Source: Rhizobium sp. ACO-34A
Lineage (GTDB): Bacteria > Pseudomonadota > Alphaproteobacteria > Rhizobiales > Rhizobiaceae
Length of the DNA: 64,000 nucleotides
Assembly (NCBI GenBank): GCA_002600635.1
Contig: CP021373.1
Location: forward strand, 372,001 to 436,000
Direction of reading: 5' to 3'
Positions 8,176 to 17,280 of this stretch are shown here, piece after piece. Every line of letters begins with the position of its first letter. Positions within the stretch are counted from its first letter, which is position 1. Under the pieces are notes generated by a model that worked only from the letters and a program-made list of their open reading frames with translations, did not search any database and was not told where the DNA came from. The translations under genes were made by a program, and so were the position numbers.

Positions 8176-9336
8176 TCAGACGGACCCGTCGGAGGCCAGC
8201 TTCTGGACCGCTTGCTCCAGAAAGGCGTCGCAGGCGGCGAGCTGATCGAGCGTGATGAACTCGTCCGGCTGGTGGCCCTGCGCCATGTCCCCGGGGCCGA
8301 TGACCACTGTCGGCAGCGCCAGTTTTTCCACGTAGAGCCCCGCTTCGGTGCCGAATGACACCTTGAATGCCGGGGCTTCCGGAAGGATGTCGCGGACAAA
8401 GGCGAGCGCCGGGGAATTCTCCGCTGTGGCAAGACCCGGATAGGCATTACGGATCGCGAAATCGACACCTGTATCGGGGAAACCCTCGACGAGCGAAGCT
8501 ATCCGAGTTTGAGCGAGCGAGACGATTTCCTCAAACAGGATACGGGCATCGTCTTCCGCGAGATGGCGGATCTCGAAATCGACGGTCGCCTCCGTTGCCA
8601 CCACGTTCAGCGCATCGCCACCCCTTATGATGCCGGCATGGGTTGTCGAGTATGGAACGGCATAGGCTGTGTCCCGCCTCCCGTTCTCCACCAGTCGCGC
8701 CTGGACATCGCGGATTGCCCCGACCACTTCGCAGGCAAGATGGATGGCGTTGAGGAAAAGCGGCGCCAGCGACGAATGCCCCGGCACGCCCCTGCAGGTG
8801 GCGCGGGCCGCAAGCTTTCCCTTGTGCCCGATGACTGGATGCATTCCCGTCGGTTCGCCGACAAGAGCGACAGCTGCCCTGAAGCCATTTGCCGCGAGGT
8901 CGTCAAGCAGACCGCGCACGCCGACGCAACCGATCTCCTCATCATGAGACAGCGCAATATGCAGCGGTCTTGCAAGCTTCAGCCGCGAAGCCTTTTCCGC
9001 CACCGCGAGCGCGGAGGCGAGAAAGCCCTTCATGTCGGTTGCACCACGCCCATGGACCCGACCATCCCGTTGCGTCAGCCGGAACGGGTCTGACGTCCAG
9101 ACCTGTCCCTCGACCGGCACCACGTCCATATGGCCGGAGAGCACCAGTCCGTCACCGGAGGAAGGTCCGAGGCTTGCGATCAGGTTCGCCTTCTTGCCCG
9201 TCGCATCCGGCACAAGCCGGCAGGAAAATCCCAGATCGGAAAGATGATCCCGACAGAAGGTCGCGATAGCGAGATTGCTTTCCGCGCTGACGCTTGGAAA
9301 GGCTACGAGCTTTTCGAGAAGGGCAAGGGTTTCCAT
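8176..9336 (-). CDS. M20 family metallohydrolase, ArgE/acetylornithine deacetylase-like
   Basis: A 386-residue zinc-dependent hydrolase of the M20/ArgE-DapE family, cytoplasmic, cleaving an N-acyl amide. Metal-site motifs are in order: SGHMDVVP (first His and Asp), GRGATDMKGF (bridging Asp), HDEEIGCVG (catalytic and metal Glu), GEPTG, and a C-terminal QGHQPDEF (last His). The central dimerisation domain, including GKLAARATCRGVPGHSS, is present. The ATG at 9336 lies eight bases after the stop of the upstream dehydrogenase, so the two are co-transcribed. It resembles ArgE in sequence, but its place at the end of a catabolic operon argues that it deacylates a pathway intermediate rather than making ornithine. 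The real substrate is unknown. Confidence 0.85.
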   Translation of the reverse strand: METLALLEKLVAFPSVSAESNLAIATFCRDHLSDLGFSCRLVPDATGKKANLIASLGPSSGDGLVLSGHMDVVPVEGQVWTSDPFRLTQRDGRVHGRGATDMKGFLASALAVAEKASRLKLARPLHIALSHDEEIGCVGVRGLLDDLAANGFRAAVALVGEPTGMHPVIGHKGKLAARATCRGVPGHSSLAPLFLNAIHLACEVVGAIRDVQARLVENGRRDTAYAVPYSTTHAGIIRGGDALNVVATEATVDFEIRHLAEDDARILFEEIVSLAQTRIASLVEGFPDTGVDFAIRNAYPGLATAENSPALAFVRDILPEAPAFKVSFGTEAGLYVEKLALPTVVIGPGDMAQGHQPDEFITLDQLAACDAFLEQAVQKLASDGSV

Positions 9337-9344
9337 GAAAACTC

Positions 9345-10364
9345 TCAGTATTGATGGATGGCATCCACCACGTTTTCGAGGGGAAGCCCCTTCGAAAACC
9401 GCTCGACATTGCCCGCGAAGATGGAAAGGCAACGGTCGATATAATTGTGGTGGTCGTCGCAGGATGTGTGCGGCGTGATGATGAGGTTCGGCACATCCCA
9501 GAGGTCCGAGCTTTCCGGCAGCGGTTCCTCGTCGAAGACGTCGAGCACCGCGCCTGAAAGCCGTCCTTCCTTGAGCGCGGTAGCGAGCGCCGAATAATCC
9601 ACCACCGGAGCGCGGCCGATGTTGACGAGGCCGGCATGGGGAGGAAGCAGCGCGATCTCGCGCGCGCCGATGGCATTGCGGGTCGCGGGCGTAAGCGGTG
9701 TGGCGACGACGAGGAAGTCCGCCTTCGGCAACCATTCGTGCAGCGTATCGACCGTATGGCAGGCGTCGAATGCTTCGACGGACCGGCCGTTGCGGGAAAT
9801 GCCGATGCGCCTGACGCCGAGCGGTTTCAGGCAGGCGGCAATCGCGCTGCCAAGTGCTCCCGTTCCAAAGAAAAGGGCCGTCTTGCCGCGAATGGTCGAT
9901 GAGAAGGCCTGATCCCAGCGCCGCTGTTTCTGGCTGTCGATGAGACGCGGCATGCGTTCGTTGAGCATCAGAACCGCCATCAGGCCATATTGCCCACCCT
10001 TCTCCTCGTGGGCGCCGGAGGAATTGGTCAGGACGGCACCCGGCGGCAACCAGTCGAGCGGCATGTAGTATTCGACGCCGGCGGACAGGCAGTGGACGAC
10101 GCGCAGCTTGCTGCCGTGATCCTTCAGGCGTTGCGGATCGAAGCCGGAGCCGATGAAGAAGGTCGCGGCCTGGAGACTGGCAAAATCCGGCGCATTGGCG
10201 CTGTTTACGGAAATCTCGACACGATCCGCCTGCGCCCCGAGCGCACGGCGGAGATCATCCTTGGAAACCACGAAGTTGCCGAAAGCATTCTCCCTGTTCT
10301 CCACATAGATGCGGAGTTTGCCGTCGCCGGGCGCAAGGGTGTCGGGCATCGAATTGGCGGGCAT
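9345..10364 (-). CDS. D-2-hydroxyacid dehydrogenase, glyoxylate/hydroxypyruvate reductase type
   Basis: A 339-residue NAD(P)-dependent D-2-hydroxyacid dehydrogenase. The Rossmann motif FGTGALGSAIA lies at about residues 166-176. The three catalytic residues are in their usual blocks: Arg in NIGRAPVVD, Glu in VFDEEPLP and His in ITPHTSC. The length and the lack of a regulatory tail fit the GhrA-like short branch. A ribosome site (GAGGAAACGC before the ATG) supports the start at 10364. It is preceded by the fused permease gene (39-base gap) and followed by the M20 hydrolase gene (8 bases). It probably reduces or oxidises a 2-oxo/2-hydroxy acid product of the pathway. Substrate and direction cannot be told from sequence. 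Confidence 0.85.
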   Translation of the reverse strand: MPANSMPDTLAPGDGKLRIYVENRENAFGNFVVSKDDLRRALGAQADRVEISVNSANAPDFASLQAATFFIGSGFDPQRLKDHGSKLRVVHCLSAGVEYYMPLDWLPPGAVLTNSSGAHEEKGGQYGLMAVLMLNERMPRLIDSQKQRRWDQAFSSTIRGKTALFFGTGALGSAIAACLKPLGVRRIGISRNGRSVEAFDACHTVDTLHEWLPKADFLVVATPLTPATRNAIGAREIALLPPHAGLVNIGRAPVVDYSALATALKEGRLSGAVLDVFDEEPLPESSDLWDVPNLIITPHTSCDDHHNYIDRCLSIFAGNVERFSKGLPLENVVDAIHQY

Positions 10365-10403
10365 GCGTTTCCTCTTTCAGATGACCCCGTGGTCACGACG
10401 GGC

Positions 10404-12185
10404 TCAGCGTCGCGCCGCCCCACCCTTCGGCCTCTGGAAATACTCGATAGCGGCAAACAGGATAACGACCACGAGGAGCACGCAGACCGAGGCTGCGGCG
10501 ATCCTCGGGTTCACGGAAAGCGTGATATCGTCCCACATCTGCTTCGGCAATGTCGTCTTGAGACCGCCACCGATGAAAAGCGCGACCGTCAGTTCCTCGA
10601 AGGATTGCAGGAAGCCGGTCACGAAGCCGACGACCAGGCCGGCCTTGACCATCGGGAAGGTCACGCGCCGGGCGATCTGCAGGCGCGTCGCGCCAAGCGT
10701 CGCAGCCGCCTGATCGAGCCGCCAGTCATGCTCCTTGAAGGTCGCAAGCAGGATGACGAAGACGATGGGCAGTGCGATCACGCTATGACCTATGGCGATG
10801 GCGCTGTCCGTCGCAATCATCGAAAGGCTGGCGAAGAGATAGAACAGCGAGATGGCGATGACGATGGGCGGCACCACCATCGGCGCCATGAAAACGAGGA
10901 AGGCGAGGCCGGAGAGCCGGCTCTTCGAGCGGGCAAGGCCAAGCGCCGCGAAACCGGCAACGATGACGGTGATGATGGCGGTCGCGAAACCGATACCGAA
11001 GGAACGCAGCGTCGCGGACACCCATACCGGCGACGTGAAATAGGCTTCGAACCAGCGGAGACTGAACCCTACCGGCGGGAAGGAAAGGAATTCCGCCTCC
11101 GTGAACGCCATCGGTATGACCCCGACGATCGGGAAGAGCAGCAGGGCGACCACAAGCCAGCCATATGCGGACAGGACGCCGCGCCCGGAAACGCCTCTAA
11201 GGTTGCGTCGGGCGAAGGTCTCTCCCATCGCGAAGAAACGGCCGAGCGCGCCGGTGACGGCCAGCCCGAAGCGCCGCCAGCGTCCGTCAGCGGCTCCCCG
11301 CCTGCTTTCACCCGCAATGGAGGAAAGGCCGAACAGCCGATCATAGACGAAGATGGTCAGTAGCGACGAGACGACGAGCATGACTGCGAGCGCGCTGCCG
11401 AATTTCCAGTTCTGCAACTGGTTGATCTGGGTGATGATCAGCTGGCTGATCATCGTGTCCTTCGGACCGCCGACCAGGGTGGGCGTGATGAAGAAGCCGA
11501 GCGAGGAGACGAAGACGAGCAGGCCGGCCGTGGCCACGCCGCGCGCCGAAAGATGAAAGAAGACCTGCCAGAACGCCTGCGCACCGGTCGCTCCCAGTGT
11601 CTCGGCCGCCATGGTGAGCCGCCTGTCGATCTGGTTCATGGTCGGCATCATGGTGACGACGGCCAGCGGCAGCATGGTGTGGACCATGGCGAAGATGACG
11701 GTCGCGCGGGAAAAGAGCAGCGCATCGCCACCCGGCAGGCCGAGTTTTTCCATGCCCGCGGCAACGATGCCGTTGCGGCCTAGAAGCGCCAGCCAGGCGA
11801 AGTTCTTCACCAGCGCACTCGTCCAGTAAGGCAGGAGCACGAACATCAGCATGACGCGCTGGCGCCGGCCCGGCATGCCGGAAAGCCAGCAGGCCAGCGG
11901 ATAGCCCAGAAGCAGGCACCAGAGCGTGACCTGAAAGGCGACCGAGAAGGTGGTGGACAGCACGCGCAGATAAACGCTCGACGCGGTGATCTTCGAATAG
12001 GTCGCAAGTGTCAGGCTGCCGGCCTTGTCGAAGAAGCTGATGGACATCAGTTCCACGGTCGGCACGAGGAAGAAGACCAGAATGAAGGCAAGGCCCGGCA
12101 CCGCCAGCCAGAAAGGGCCGGCCTTGAAAAGACCCGACAGGCGTCTGGCGGTGGCGGGCGCCGGGCTCGTTGCAGCCATGGTCAT
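10404..12185 (-). CDS. Fused two-domain ABC permease, PotB-PotC type
   Basis: A 593-residue inner-membrane protein that joins two permease halves normally made as separate PotB and PotC chains. The first half (about residues 20-285) has its EAA-type coupling loop at AAETLGATGAQAFWQVF; the second (about 335-590) at AAATLGATRLQIARRVTFP. A basic, roughly 45-residue linker separates them. The second half opens with FLSFPPVGFSLRWFEAYF, close to the equivalent stretch of the separate permease at 42443-43240. The start at 12185 has GAGGAG eight bases upstream. With the binding protein and the PotA-like ATPase of the same operon it forms a complete importer for a polyamine-like or opine-like solute. 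The fusion is read directly, with no frameshift. Confidence 0.9.
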   Translation of the reverse strand: MTMAATSPAPATARRLSGLFKAGPFWLAVPGLAFILVFFLVPTVELMSISFFDKAGSLTLATYSKITASSVYLRVLSTTFSVAFQVTLWCLLLGYPLACWLSGMPGRRQRVMLMFVLLPYWTSALVKNFAWLALLGRNGIVAAGMEKLGLPGGDALLFSRATVIFAMVHTMLPLAVVTMMPTMNQIDRRLTMAAETLGATGAQAFWQVFFHLSARGVATAGLLVFVSSLGFFITPTLVGGPKDTMISQLIITQINQLQNWKFGSALAVMLVVSSLLTIFVYDRLFGLSSIAGESRRGAADGRWRRFGLAVTGALGRFFAMGETFARRNLRGVSGRGVLSAYGWLVVALLLFPIVGVIPMAFTEAEFLSFPPVGFSLRWFEAYFTSPVWVSATLRSFGIGFATAIITVIVAGFAALGLARSKSRLSGLAFLVFMAPMVVPPIVIAISLFYLFASLSMIATDSAIAIGHSVIALPIVFVILLATFKEHDWRLDQAAATLGATRLQIARRVTFPMVKAGLVVGFVTGFLQSFEELTVALFIGGGLKTTLPKQMWDDITLSVNPRIAAASVCVLLVVVILFAAIEYFQRPKGGAARR

Positions 12186-12264
12186 GCGATCTTCTCCTCG
12201 TGGTATCGGCCCGGGCGGCGGCGAGCGCCATCATGACCGTTTCGTCCCCTTTGTCCTGCTCCGT

Positions 12265-13596
12265 TCAGTCGGCCGCGTAGCGGTTCTTCGGGCGGATGAG
12301 GCCAAGGTTCTCGCGCAGCGTCGTGCCCGCATACTCGGTCTTGTAGGAGCCGCGCTCCTGCAGGATCGGGATCACCTTGTCGACGTAGTCATCAAGGTTT
12401 CCGGGGTAATAGCCGATCGGCATCATGAAGCCGTCGCCGCAACCGGCTGCGACCCAGTTCTCCATGAAATCGGCAACCTGCTTGGCGGTGCCGCGCATGA
12501 CGCGATTGCCGCGACGGTAGCTGGTGGCGATCTCGCGCAGCGTCTTGCCCTCGCGGATCAGTTCGGCGATCTGGTTGAAGTAGACCGTGTGGTTGTTCGA
12601 AACCTTCGGAATGCGATCGAGCGGAACCGGTTCGTCGAGCGGCAGGTCGAGCAGCTTCGCCTCGAGGTCCATGCAGAGATACATGACCGACAGTTCGACC
12701 GGCACGAGAGACTGGAGATATTCGAACTTCTCTTCCGCTTCCTTCTCGGTATCGCCGATCACGGCATCGAAGCCGGAGAGAATGTTGAGCTGGCTCGTGT
12801 CGCGACCGTATTTCGCCATACGGCCTTTCAGGTCGTCATAGAAGGCCTTTGCGGCCTGCATGCCGGAGCCCGTGCCGAAGACGATTTCGGCGGTTTCGGC
12901 AGCCAGTTCCTTGCCTGCGTCCGACGCGCCGGCCTGGATGATGACGGGATGGCCCTGCGGCGAACGGGCGACGTTCAGGCCGCCATAGACCTTGAAGAAT
13001 TTCCCCTCGTGATCGACCACGTGATACTTCTTCGGGTCGAACTGCATTGCATTCTCCTTGTCGAAGATGAATGCGCCGTCTTCCCAGGTATCCCAATAGG
13101 CCTTGACCACCTCCACGCATTCCTTCGCCTTCTCGTAGCGTTCGCCGTGGGGCGGAAGCCGGTCGAGACCGAAGTTACGGGCGGCATAGTCGTTTGCCGA
13201 TGTCACGACGTTCCAGGCAGCGCGCCCCTTGGAGATGTGGTCGAGTGCCGCGAACTGGCGGGCGATGTTGAAAGGTTCGAAGAAGCTGGTCGACATCGTG
13301 CCACCGAGGCCGATGTGCCTGGTGTTCATGGCGAGTGCGGTGAGAACGGTGATCGGTTCCAGACCGTTCTGGTAGATCGGCGACTTGGTCCAGATCTCAA
13401 GGTTCTCGGTGCGTGTCGCCGGGGTGTCGGCGAGGAAGAAGACGTCGAACAGGCCTTCCTCGAGCCGCTTGGCCATGCGGATGTAATGATCGATATCGGT
13501 ATCGGCGCCGGCTTCGGCTTCCGGTGTACGCCAGGCGCCCTTGTGGTAGCCGTTGGCTTGGAAAAGGCAGCTGAGAACAATCTTTTTCTTGGTCAT
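12265..13596 (-). CDS. LLM-class flavin-dependent monooxygenase, NtaA/SnaA/DszA family
   Basis: A 443-residue luciferase-like monooxygenase of the NtaA/SnaA/DszA branch, which uses reduced FMN supplied by a separate reductase. Family blocks are GYHKGAWRTPEAEAG near the N-terminus, EEGLFDVFFLAD, STSFFEPFNIARQFAALDH and GRAAWNVVTSANDYAARNFG, then SPQGHPVIIQAGASDAG. Members cleave C-N or C-S bonds in nitrilotriacetate, dibenzothiophene sulfone and, in the related RutA, the uracil ring. The ATG at 13596 was chosen because a 34-codon extension is GC-biased, runs into two hairpins and lacks a ribosome site. The flavin reductase at 18427-18948 of the same regulon is its likely partner. The substrate is unknown. 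Confidence 0.85.
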   Translation of the reverse strand: MTKKKIVLSCLFQANGYHKGAWRTPEAEAGADTDIDHYIRMAKRLEEGLFDVFFLADTPATRTENLEIWTKSPIYQNGLEPITVLTALAMNTRHIGLGGTMSTSFFEPFNIARQFAALDHISKGRAAWNVVTSANDYAARNFGLDRLPPHGERYEKAKECVEVVKAYWDTWEDGAFIFDKENAMQFDPKKYHVVDHEGKFFKVYGGLNVARSPQGHPVIIQAGASDAGKELAAETAEIVFGTGSGMQAAKAFYDDLKGRMAKYGRDTSQLNILSGFDAVIGDTEKEAEEKFEYLQSLVPVELSVMYLCMDLEAKLLDLPLDEPVPLDRIPKVSNNHTVYFNQIAELIREGKTLREIATSYRRGNRVMRGTAKQVADFMENWVAAGCGDGFMMPIGYYPGNLDDYVDKVIPILQERGSYKTEYAGTTLRENLGLIRPKNRYAAD

Positions 13597-13642
13597 GGTT
13601 CCGCACTCTGGAAAGGGCGACGCGCGCGCGCCGAAGAGAAAG

Positions 13643-13697
13643 GGACCGGGTCTGATGGACCCGGTCCAGTTCGGATGCGCGCCGGGGGCAGCGCGCA
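13643..13697 (-). promoter_or_regulatory. Two consecutive hairpins after the binding-protein gene
   Basis: GGACCGGGTC-TGATG-GACCCGGTCC (13643-13667) is a ten-base-pair stem with a five-base loop. TGCGCGC-N8-GCGCGCA (13676-13697) is a second stem beside it. Both lie between the binding protein and the monooxygenase gene and could protect the upstream mRNA or attenuate downstream expression. Confidence 0.55.
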
Positions 13698-13711
13698 CCC
13701 ACAGGAGAAGC

Positions 13712-14776
13712 TTACTGCAGCAGGAATTCCTGCATGCGCTCGACTGCCGCGTCGTAGTTTGCCGACCACCACTTCGAGTCGATCTCGTAGAGATTGCCGA
13801 AGTTCTGCGGCGCGGTCGGCAGCACTTCCGCGCGATCGGCGGGCATGAAGTCGAAGGCCTTCTTGTTGCTCGGACCGTTGGCGACGATCGAGGAATAGGC
13901 GCCCTGCTGTTCCGGCTTCATGCAGAACTCGATGAACTTGTGGGCAGCCGCCATGTTCGGGGCATCCTTGACGATCGACCAGCCATCGACGGAATAACCG
14001 CCCTGGAAGACGGTCTTGACCGGCGCACCGGCTGCCTTGGCGGCATAGGCGCGGGCCGACCAGGTATCGCTCATGTCGACTTCGCCGTTCTGCAGGATCT
14101 GCGTATTGTGAGCGCCGCTGGTCCACCAGACGGCAACATGCGGCTTCAGTTCCTCGAGCTTCTTGAAGGCGCGGTCCATGTCGAGCGGATAGAGATCCTT
14201 CGGCGCGACGCCATCGGCCAGCAGTGCGAATTCCAGCGCAGCCCAGGCACCCTTGTAGAAACCGCGACGGCCCGGGAACTTCTCCACATCCCAGAAATCG
14301 GCCCAGCTGGCCGGGCCGGCATCCGGGTACTTGTCGGTACGGTAAGCCATGACGGCGCCGAAAACCGAGAAACCGAGCCAGTTGCTGGTCAGCATGCCAG
14401 GCAGGAGATCGGCGGTTTCAGGACCGGAGATTTCGAGCGGAACCGTGTAGTCCTTCTCTTCGGTCAGACGCATCACGTGGTCGGGCGTGACCATGCAGAC
14501 ATCCCACAGATAGGACTTGGTATCGACCTGCAGCTTGAACTGGGTGACCGGATCCGGATCATGGGCAACGCCGACAACCTTGATGCCGGTCGCCTTTTCG
14601 AAGGGATCGTAGAAGGCCTTCTTGATGGCTTCGCCCGGCGCGCCGCCAACGTCGGCAACGGTGAGCTGACCGGTCGCATAGGCAGAGCGCAGCAGTCCGG
14701 GCGTGGCAAGCGCACCGGCCGCCAGACCTGCGGTCTTCAGGAGACTGCGGCGGGTGGGATGGAGGATCGATGACAT
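13712..14776 (-). CDS. Periplasmic ABC substrate-binding protein, PotD type
   Basis: A 354-residue solute-binding protein of the PotD/PotF group. The N-terminus MSSILHPTRRSLLKTAGLAAG has a twin-arginine-like motif (RRSLLK) and a hydrophobic stretch ending near AYA, so it is exported, perhaps by Tat. Mature-protein blocks include WDVCMVTPDHVMRL, ADGVAPKDLYPLDMDRAF and AVWWTSGAHNTQILQ. These blocks recur with small changes in the second binding protein at 44229-45275, so the two bind related ligands. The gene lies 54 bases after the ATPase and is followed by two strong hairpins. The ligand is probably a cationic or amide-bearing metabolite; classic polyamine specificity is not proven. Confidence 0.88.
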   Translation of the reverse strand: MSSILHPTRRSLLKTAGLAAGALATPGLLRSAYATGQLTVADVGGAPGEAIKKAFYDPFEKATGIKVVGVAHDPDPVTQFKLQVDTKSYLWDVCMVTPDHVMRLTEEKDYTVPLEISGPETADLLPGMLTSNWLGFSVFGAVMAYRTDKYPDAGPASWADFWDVEKFPGRRGFYKGAWAALEFALLADGVAPKDLYPLDMDRAFKKLEELKPHVAVWWTSGAHNTQILQNGEVDMSDTWSARAYAAKAAGAPVKTVFQGGYSVDGWSIVKDAPNMAAAHKFIEFCMKPEQQGAYSSIVANGPSNKKAFDFMPADRAEVLPTAPQNFGNLYEIDSKWWSANYDAAVERMQEFLLQ

Positions 14777-14830
14777 TCAGGTTCCCTTCTGGTTGTGGTT
14801 TATGATTGGCATGCGAGGCGGATGAAACGG

Positions 14831-15925
14831 CTAGCGATCGAGGAAGCGGGCGTCCTCCGGGTTCCAGGAAAGGCCGACCGGTTCGCCATGCCGCAGCGGC
14901 GGCAGGCTGGACGAGCGAAGCGCGGTGACCGTGAGGCCGCTGTCCAGCCTCACGATGAGCCTGCTCTGCGGGCCGGCATAAATCGTCTCGGCGAGATGAC
15001 CGGCAAGCGTTGCGCCCTCGGGTTTCTCAAAGCGGATATGCTCCGGGCGAACGATCAGAAAACCCTTGGCGGCTTGTGTCGTCGCAGGCAGCGGCAAGGC
15101 GCCTTCGGCCGTAACGAGACGGCCGTTTTCCACGCGTCCCTCGAAGATGTTCGAGACGCCGATGAAGTCGGCGGCAAAGCGGCTGACGGGCCGTTCGTAG
15201 ATTTCCTGCGGACTGCCGATCTGCTCGATCCGGCCGGAATTCATCAGGCAGATGCGATCGGACAGCGCCAGCGCTTCTTCCTGGTCGTGCGTGACGAAGA
15301 TGATCGTCGAGCCCGTTTCACGATGGATGCGGCGGATCTCGATCTGCATGGCTTCCCGCAGCTTGCGGTCGAGCGCGGAGAGGCTTTCATCCATCAGGAT
15401 CAGCGAGGGATGATAGACGAGGCAACGGGCAAGCGCGACGCGCTGCTGCTGGCCGCCCGACAGCTCCGATGGAAAGCGCTTGCCGAAATCGGCAAGCCCG
15501 ACCATTGCAAGCGCCTCCGCGATCCGGCGCTCCGCCTCGCCCCTTGCGACCCGGCGCATTTCGAGCGGAAAGCCGACGTTCTCATGCACGGTCAAATGCG
15601 GGAAGAGCGCGTAGTTCTGGAACACCACGCCAACGTCCCGCTGGCTGGCCGGCGTCGCGGTATGGTCGCGTCCGTCGATGGTCAGTATTCCGTCCGAAGG
15701 CTGCACGAGGCCGCAGATCAGCTGCAGCAGCGTCGTCTTGCCGGAGCCGGATGGCCCGAGCAGCGTCAGAAGTTCGCCCGCGTGAACCTTCAGCTCCGTC
15801 GGGTGCAGGGCCGCAAAGCCGTCATAGAACTTGCAAAGTCCTTCGGCGTGGAGCTTGAGCGCGGGAGAGGTCGTCGAGGCGCTTACCGGTGTCGATGTCG
15901 TCACGTCGATCACGCTGTTCTTCAT
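14831..15925 (-). CDS. ABC transporter ATPase, PotA type
   Basis: A 364-residue cytoplasmic ATPase driving the importer encoded downstream. Walker A is LLGPSGSGKTTLLQ, the signature is LSGGQQQRVALAR, Walker B is LILMDESLSALD and the switch His is in VTHDQEEA. A C-terminal TOBE-like regulatory domain (about 280-360) is present, as in PotA and UgpC. One oddity is DES in place of the usual DEP after the Walker B Asp; the catalytic Glu itself is kept. I chose the ATG at 15925 (MKNSVIDV); an in-frame GTG at 15964 is less likely. The gene opens the transporter half of the regulon, behind the shared 33-base element at 16028-16060. Confidence 0.88.
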   Translation of the reverse strand: MKNSVIDVTTSTPVSASTTSPALKLHAEGLCKFYDGFAALHPTELKVHAGELLTLLGPSGSGKTTLLQLICGLVQPSDGILTIDGRDHTATPASQRDVGVVFQNYALFPHLTVHENVGFPLEMRRVARGEAERRIAEALAMVGLADFGKRFPSELSGGQQQRVALARCLVYHPSLILMDESLSALDRKLREAMQIEIRRIHRETGSTIIFVTHDQEEALALSDRICLMNSGRIEQIGSPQEIYERPVSRFAADFIGVSNIFEGRVENGRLVTAEGALPLPATTQAAKGFLIVRPEHIRFEKPEGATLAGHLAETIYAGPQSRLIVRLDSGLTVTALRSSSLPPLRHGEPVGLSWNPEDARFLDR

Positions 15926-16027
15926 GTTGCAACTGTCATCCTGTAGCTGCCGCCGAGAGACCACTCCGGCCGGTTTGGCGGATCGCCGAAAGGCTTGTGA
16001 TGGAAGTAAGTCGGATGGGGTGGCGGG

Positions 16028-16060
16028 TGTAAATTATGAAATTCTGGCCCACTGCTTAGC
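16028..16060 (-). promoter_or_regulatory. Shared 33-base operator/promoter element, copy 1
   Basis: On the plus strand it reads TGTAAATTATGAAATTC, six spacer bases, then ACTGCTTAGC. The same element occurs at 21484-21516 with 26 of 33 positions identical and identical spacing. Read in the direction of transcription it includes a T-N11-A LysR-type box (TTCATAATTTACA) and a CATAAT that could be a -10. It lies about 100 bases before the ATPase start, so it likely binds the LysR protein encoded next door. Confidence 0.65.
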
Positions 16061-16147
16061 TGCTGTCTAATCACGTGCCAGCGCCCAAAATATAGGCAAA
16101 ACAAGCAGAGGAATCGGTTCGCATAAATGCAGATGCCCTGATGCGGA

Positions 16148-17098
16148 TCAGGACAGACGAACGCGCTTTTCCATTGCGGGAGCGACCATGCCGGGAATGT
16201 AGGCGTCGGAGATGCGGTTCCGGCAATGGCTCTCGAAAAGTTCGATGAGGCGCGACTTGCGACGATCCCTGAGCGAGACAAGGCCGATCACCATCGGCTT
16301 GTGATCGCCTGCGAGACGCACACGCACCAGCTTGCGGCCATCCATCGCGACGTCCGCCCGAGGCCTGACATTTGCGAGCGTATAGCCGTAGCCGTTGGCC
16401 GCCATGGTGCGCAGAATGTCCTGATGCGGCGAGCGCGCCCCGATATTGGGATCGATGCCGGCCTGCATGAAGATCGCGAGGAAATATTCGCGGCTGATCG
16501 GCAGGTCGAGCAGAAGCAGCGGTTCCGGTGCGATGTCCTGCACGGTGACGGCGGAAAGCCGCGCGAAGGGATGCACCTCTCCCACCAGCACATGCGGTGG
16601 CAGGCTGGCAAGCGGCGTGAAATCGAAACCATCGGGCACAAGCAGATCGTACATGATGGCGACGTCGATCTCCGCGCTGGAGAGCTTCTGCAGCAGGGTA
16701 TCGTGATCGCCGACGACCTGCATCACCTTCGTCGAGGGGAAGGCCGATGTGAAGGCGTGGGAAAGTTCCGGCATGATCATCGGCGCAAGCGTGACCATGC
16801 AGCCAAGGCTGAGTTGCCCCCTCACCTTGTCGTTGGCTTCGGAAGCCACCTGATAGATCTGCTGCGCGTGCTCAAGCAGGCGTTTTGCTTCCACCAGCAG
16901 CGCCTTGCCCGCCGGCGTCAGGATCAGTCCCTGTGCGTGGCGGCGCACGAACAGCTGCGTGTCCAGTTCCTGTTCGAGGTGGGCGATAGCCGTGGAAATG
17001 GAGGGCTGCGAAATGTTGATCCGCTCGGACGCCAGAGTGATCGATCCGGTCTCGGCAGTCGCAATGAAGTACTCGATCTGGCGAAGCGTGTAACGCAT
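16148..17098 (-). CDS. LysR-type transcriptional regulator
   Basis: A 316-residue LysR regulator. The N-terminal winged helix-turn-helix (about residues 1-60) includes RQIEYFIATAETGSITLASE and QPSISTAIAHLEQEL. The effector-binding domain follows, with the usual GxLSLGC opening near residue 95. It sits in the middle of the minus-strand catabolic cluster, 182 bases after the DUF1028 gene and 222 bases before the ATPase gene, and points the same way as both. This placement, together with matching 33-base elements upstream of the aldolase and the ATPase, makes it the likely regulator of the whole set. The inducer is presumably the pathway substrate or an intermediate. Confidence 0.85.
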   Translation of the reverse strand: MRYTLRQIEYFIATAETGSITLASERINISQPSISTAIAHLEQELDTQLFVRRHAQGLILTPAGKALLVEAKRLLEHAQQIYQVASEANDKVRGQLSLGCMVTLAPMIMPELSHAFTSAFPSTKVMQVVGDHDTLLQKLSSAEIDVAIMYDLLVPDGFDFTPLASLPPHVLVGEVHPFARLSAVTVQDIAPEPLLLLDLPISREYFLAIFMQAGIDPNIGARSPHQDILRTMAANGYGYTLANVRPRADVAMDGRKLVRVRLAGDHKPMVIGLVSLRDRRKSRLIELFESHCRNRISDAYIPGMVAPAMEKRVRLS

Positions 17099-17280
17099 GC
17101 CTTCCTATACCTCCCTCTTTCGTCTGACAAAAGCAATCGTTCGGCGAGTAGGACGATCACCGGACGCGGCAGAAGCGACATTCTTCAAAAAAACCGCCTG
17201 AAATCAAGCCGGTAGTCTTCAGCCGAAAAGACTGCTCAAGGGCGATTTTTCTCTTCCCTCGACCTGACCCGGCATGAACG

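Noticed and set aside
7862-8245. 127-codon plus-strand frame after the DUF930 gene
   Set aside because: No recognisable domain, no good ribosome site, and it overlaps the end of the M20 hydrolase gene.
8176-9336. Calling the M20 enzyme the biosynthetic acetylornithine deacetylase
   Set aside because: Sequence similarity is real, but it is the last gene of a catabolic regulon with no arginine biosynthesis genes nearby.
12265-13596. Calling the LLM enzyme RutA and the cluster a uracil-degrading Rut operon
   Set aside because: The sequence blocks fit the NtaA/SnaA/DszA branch, and RutB, RutD, RutE and RutG equivalents are absent.
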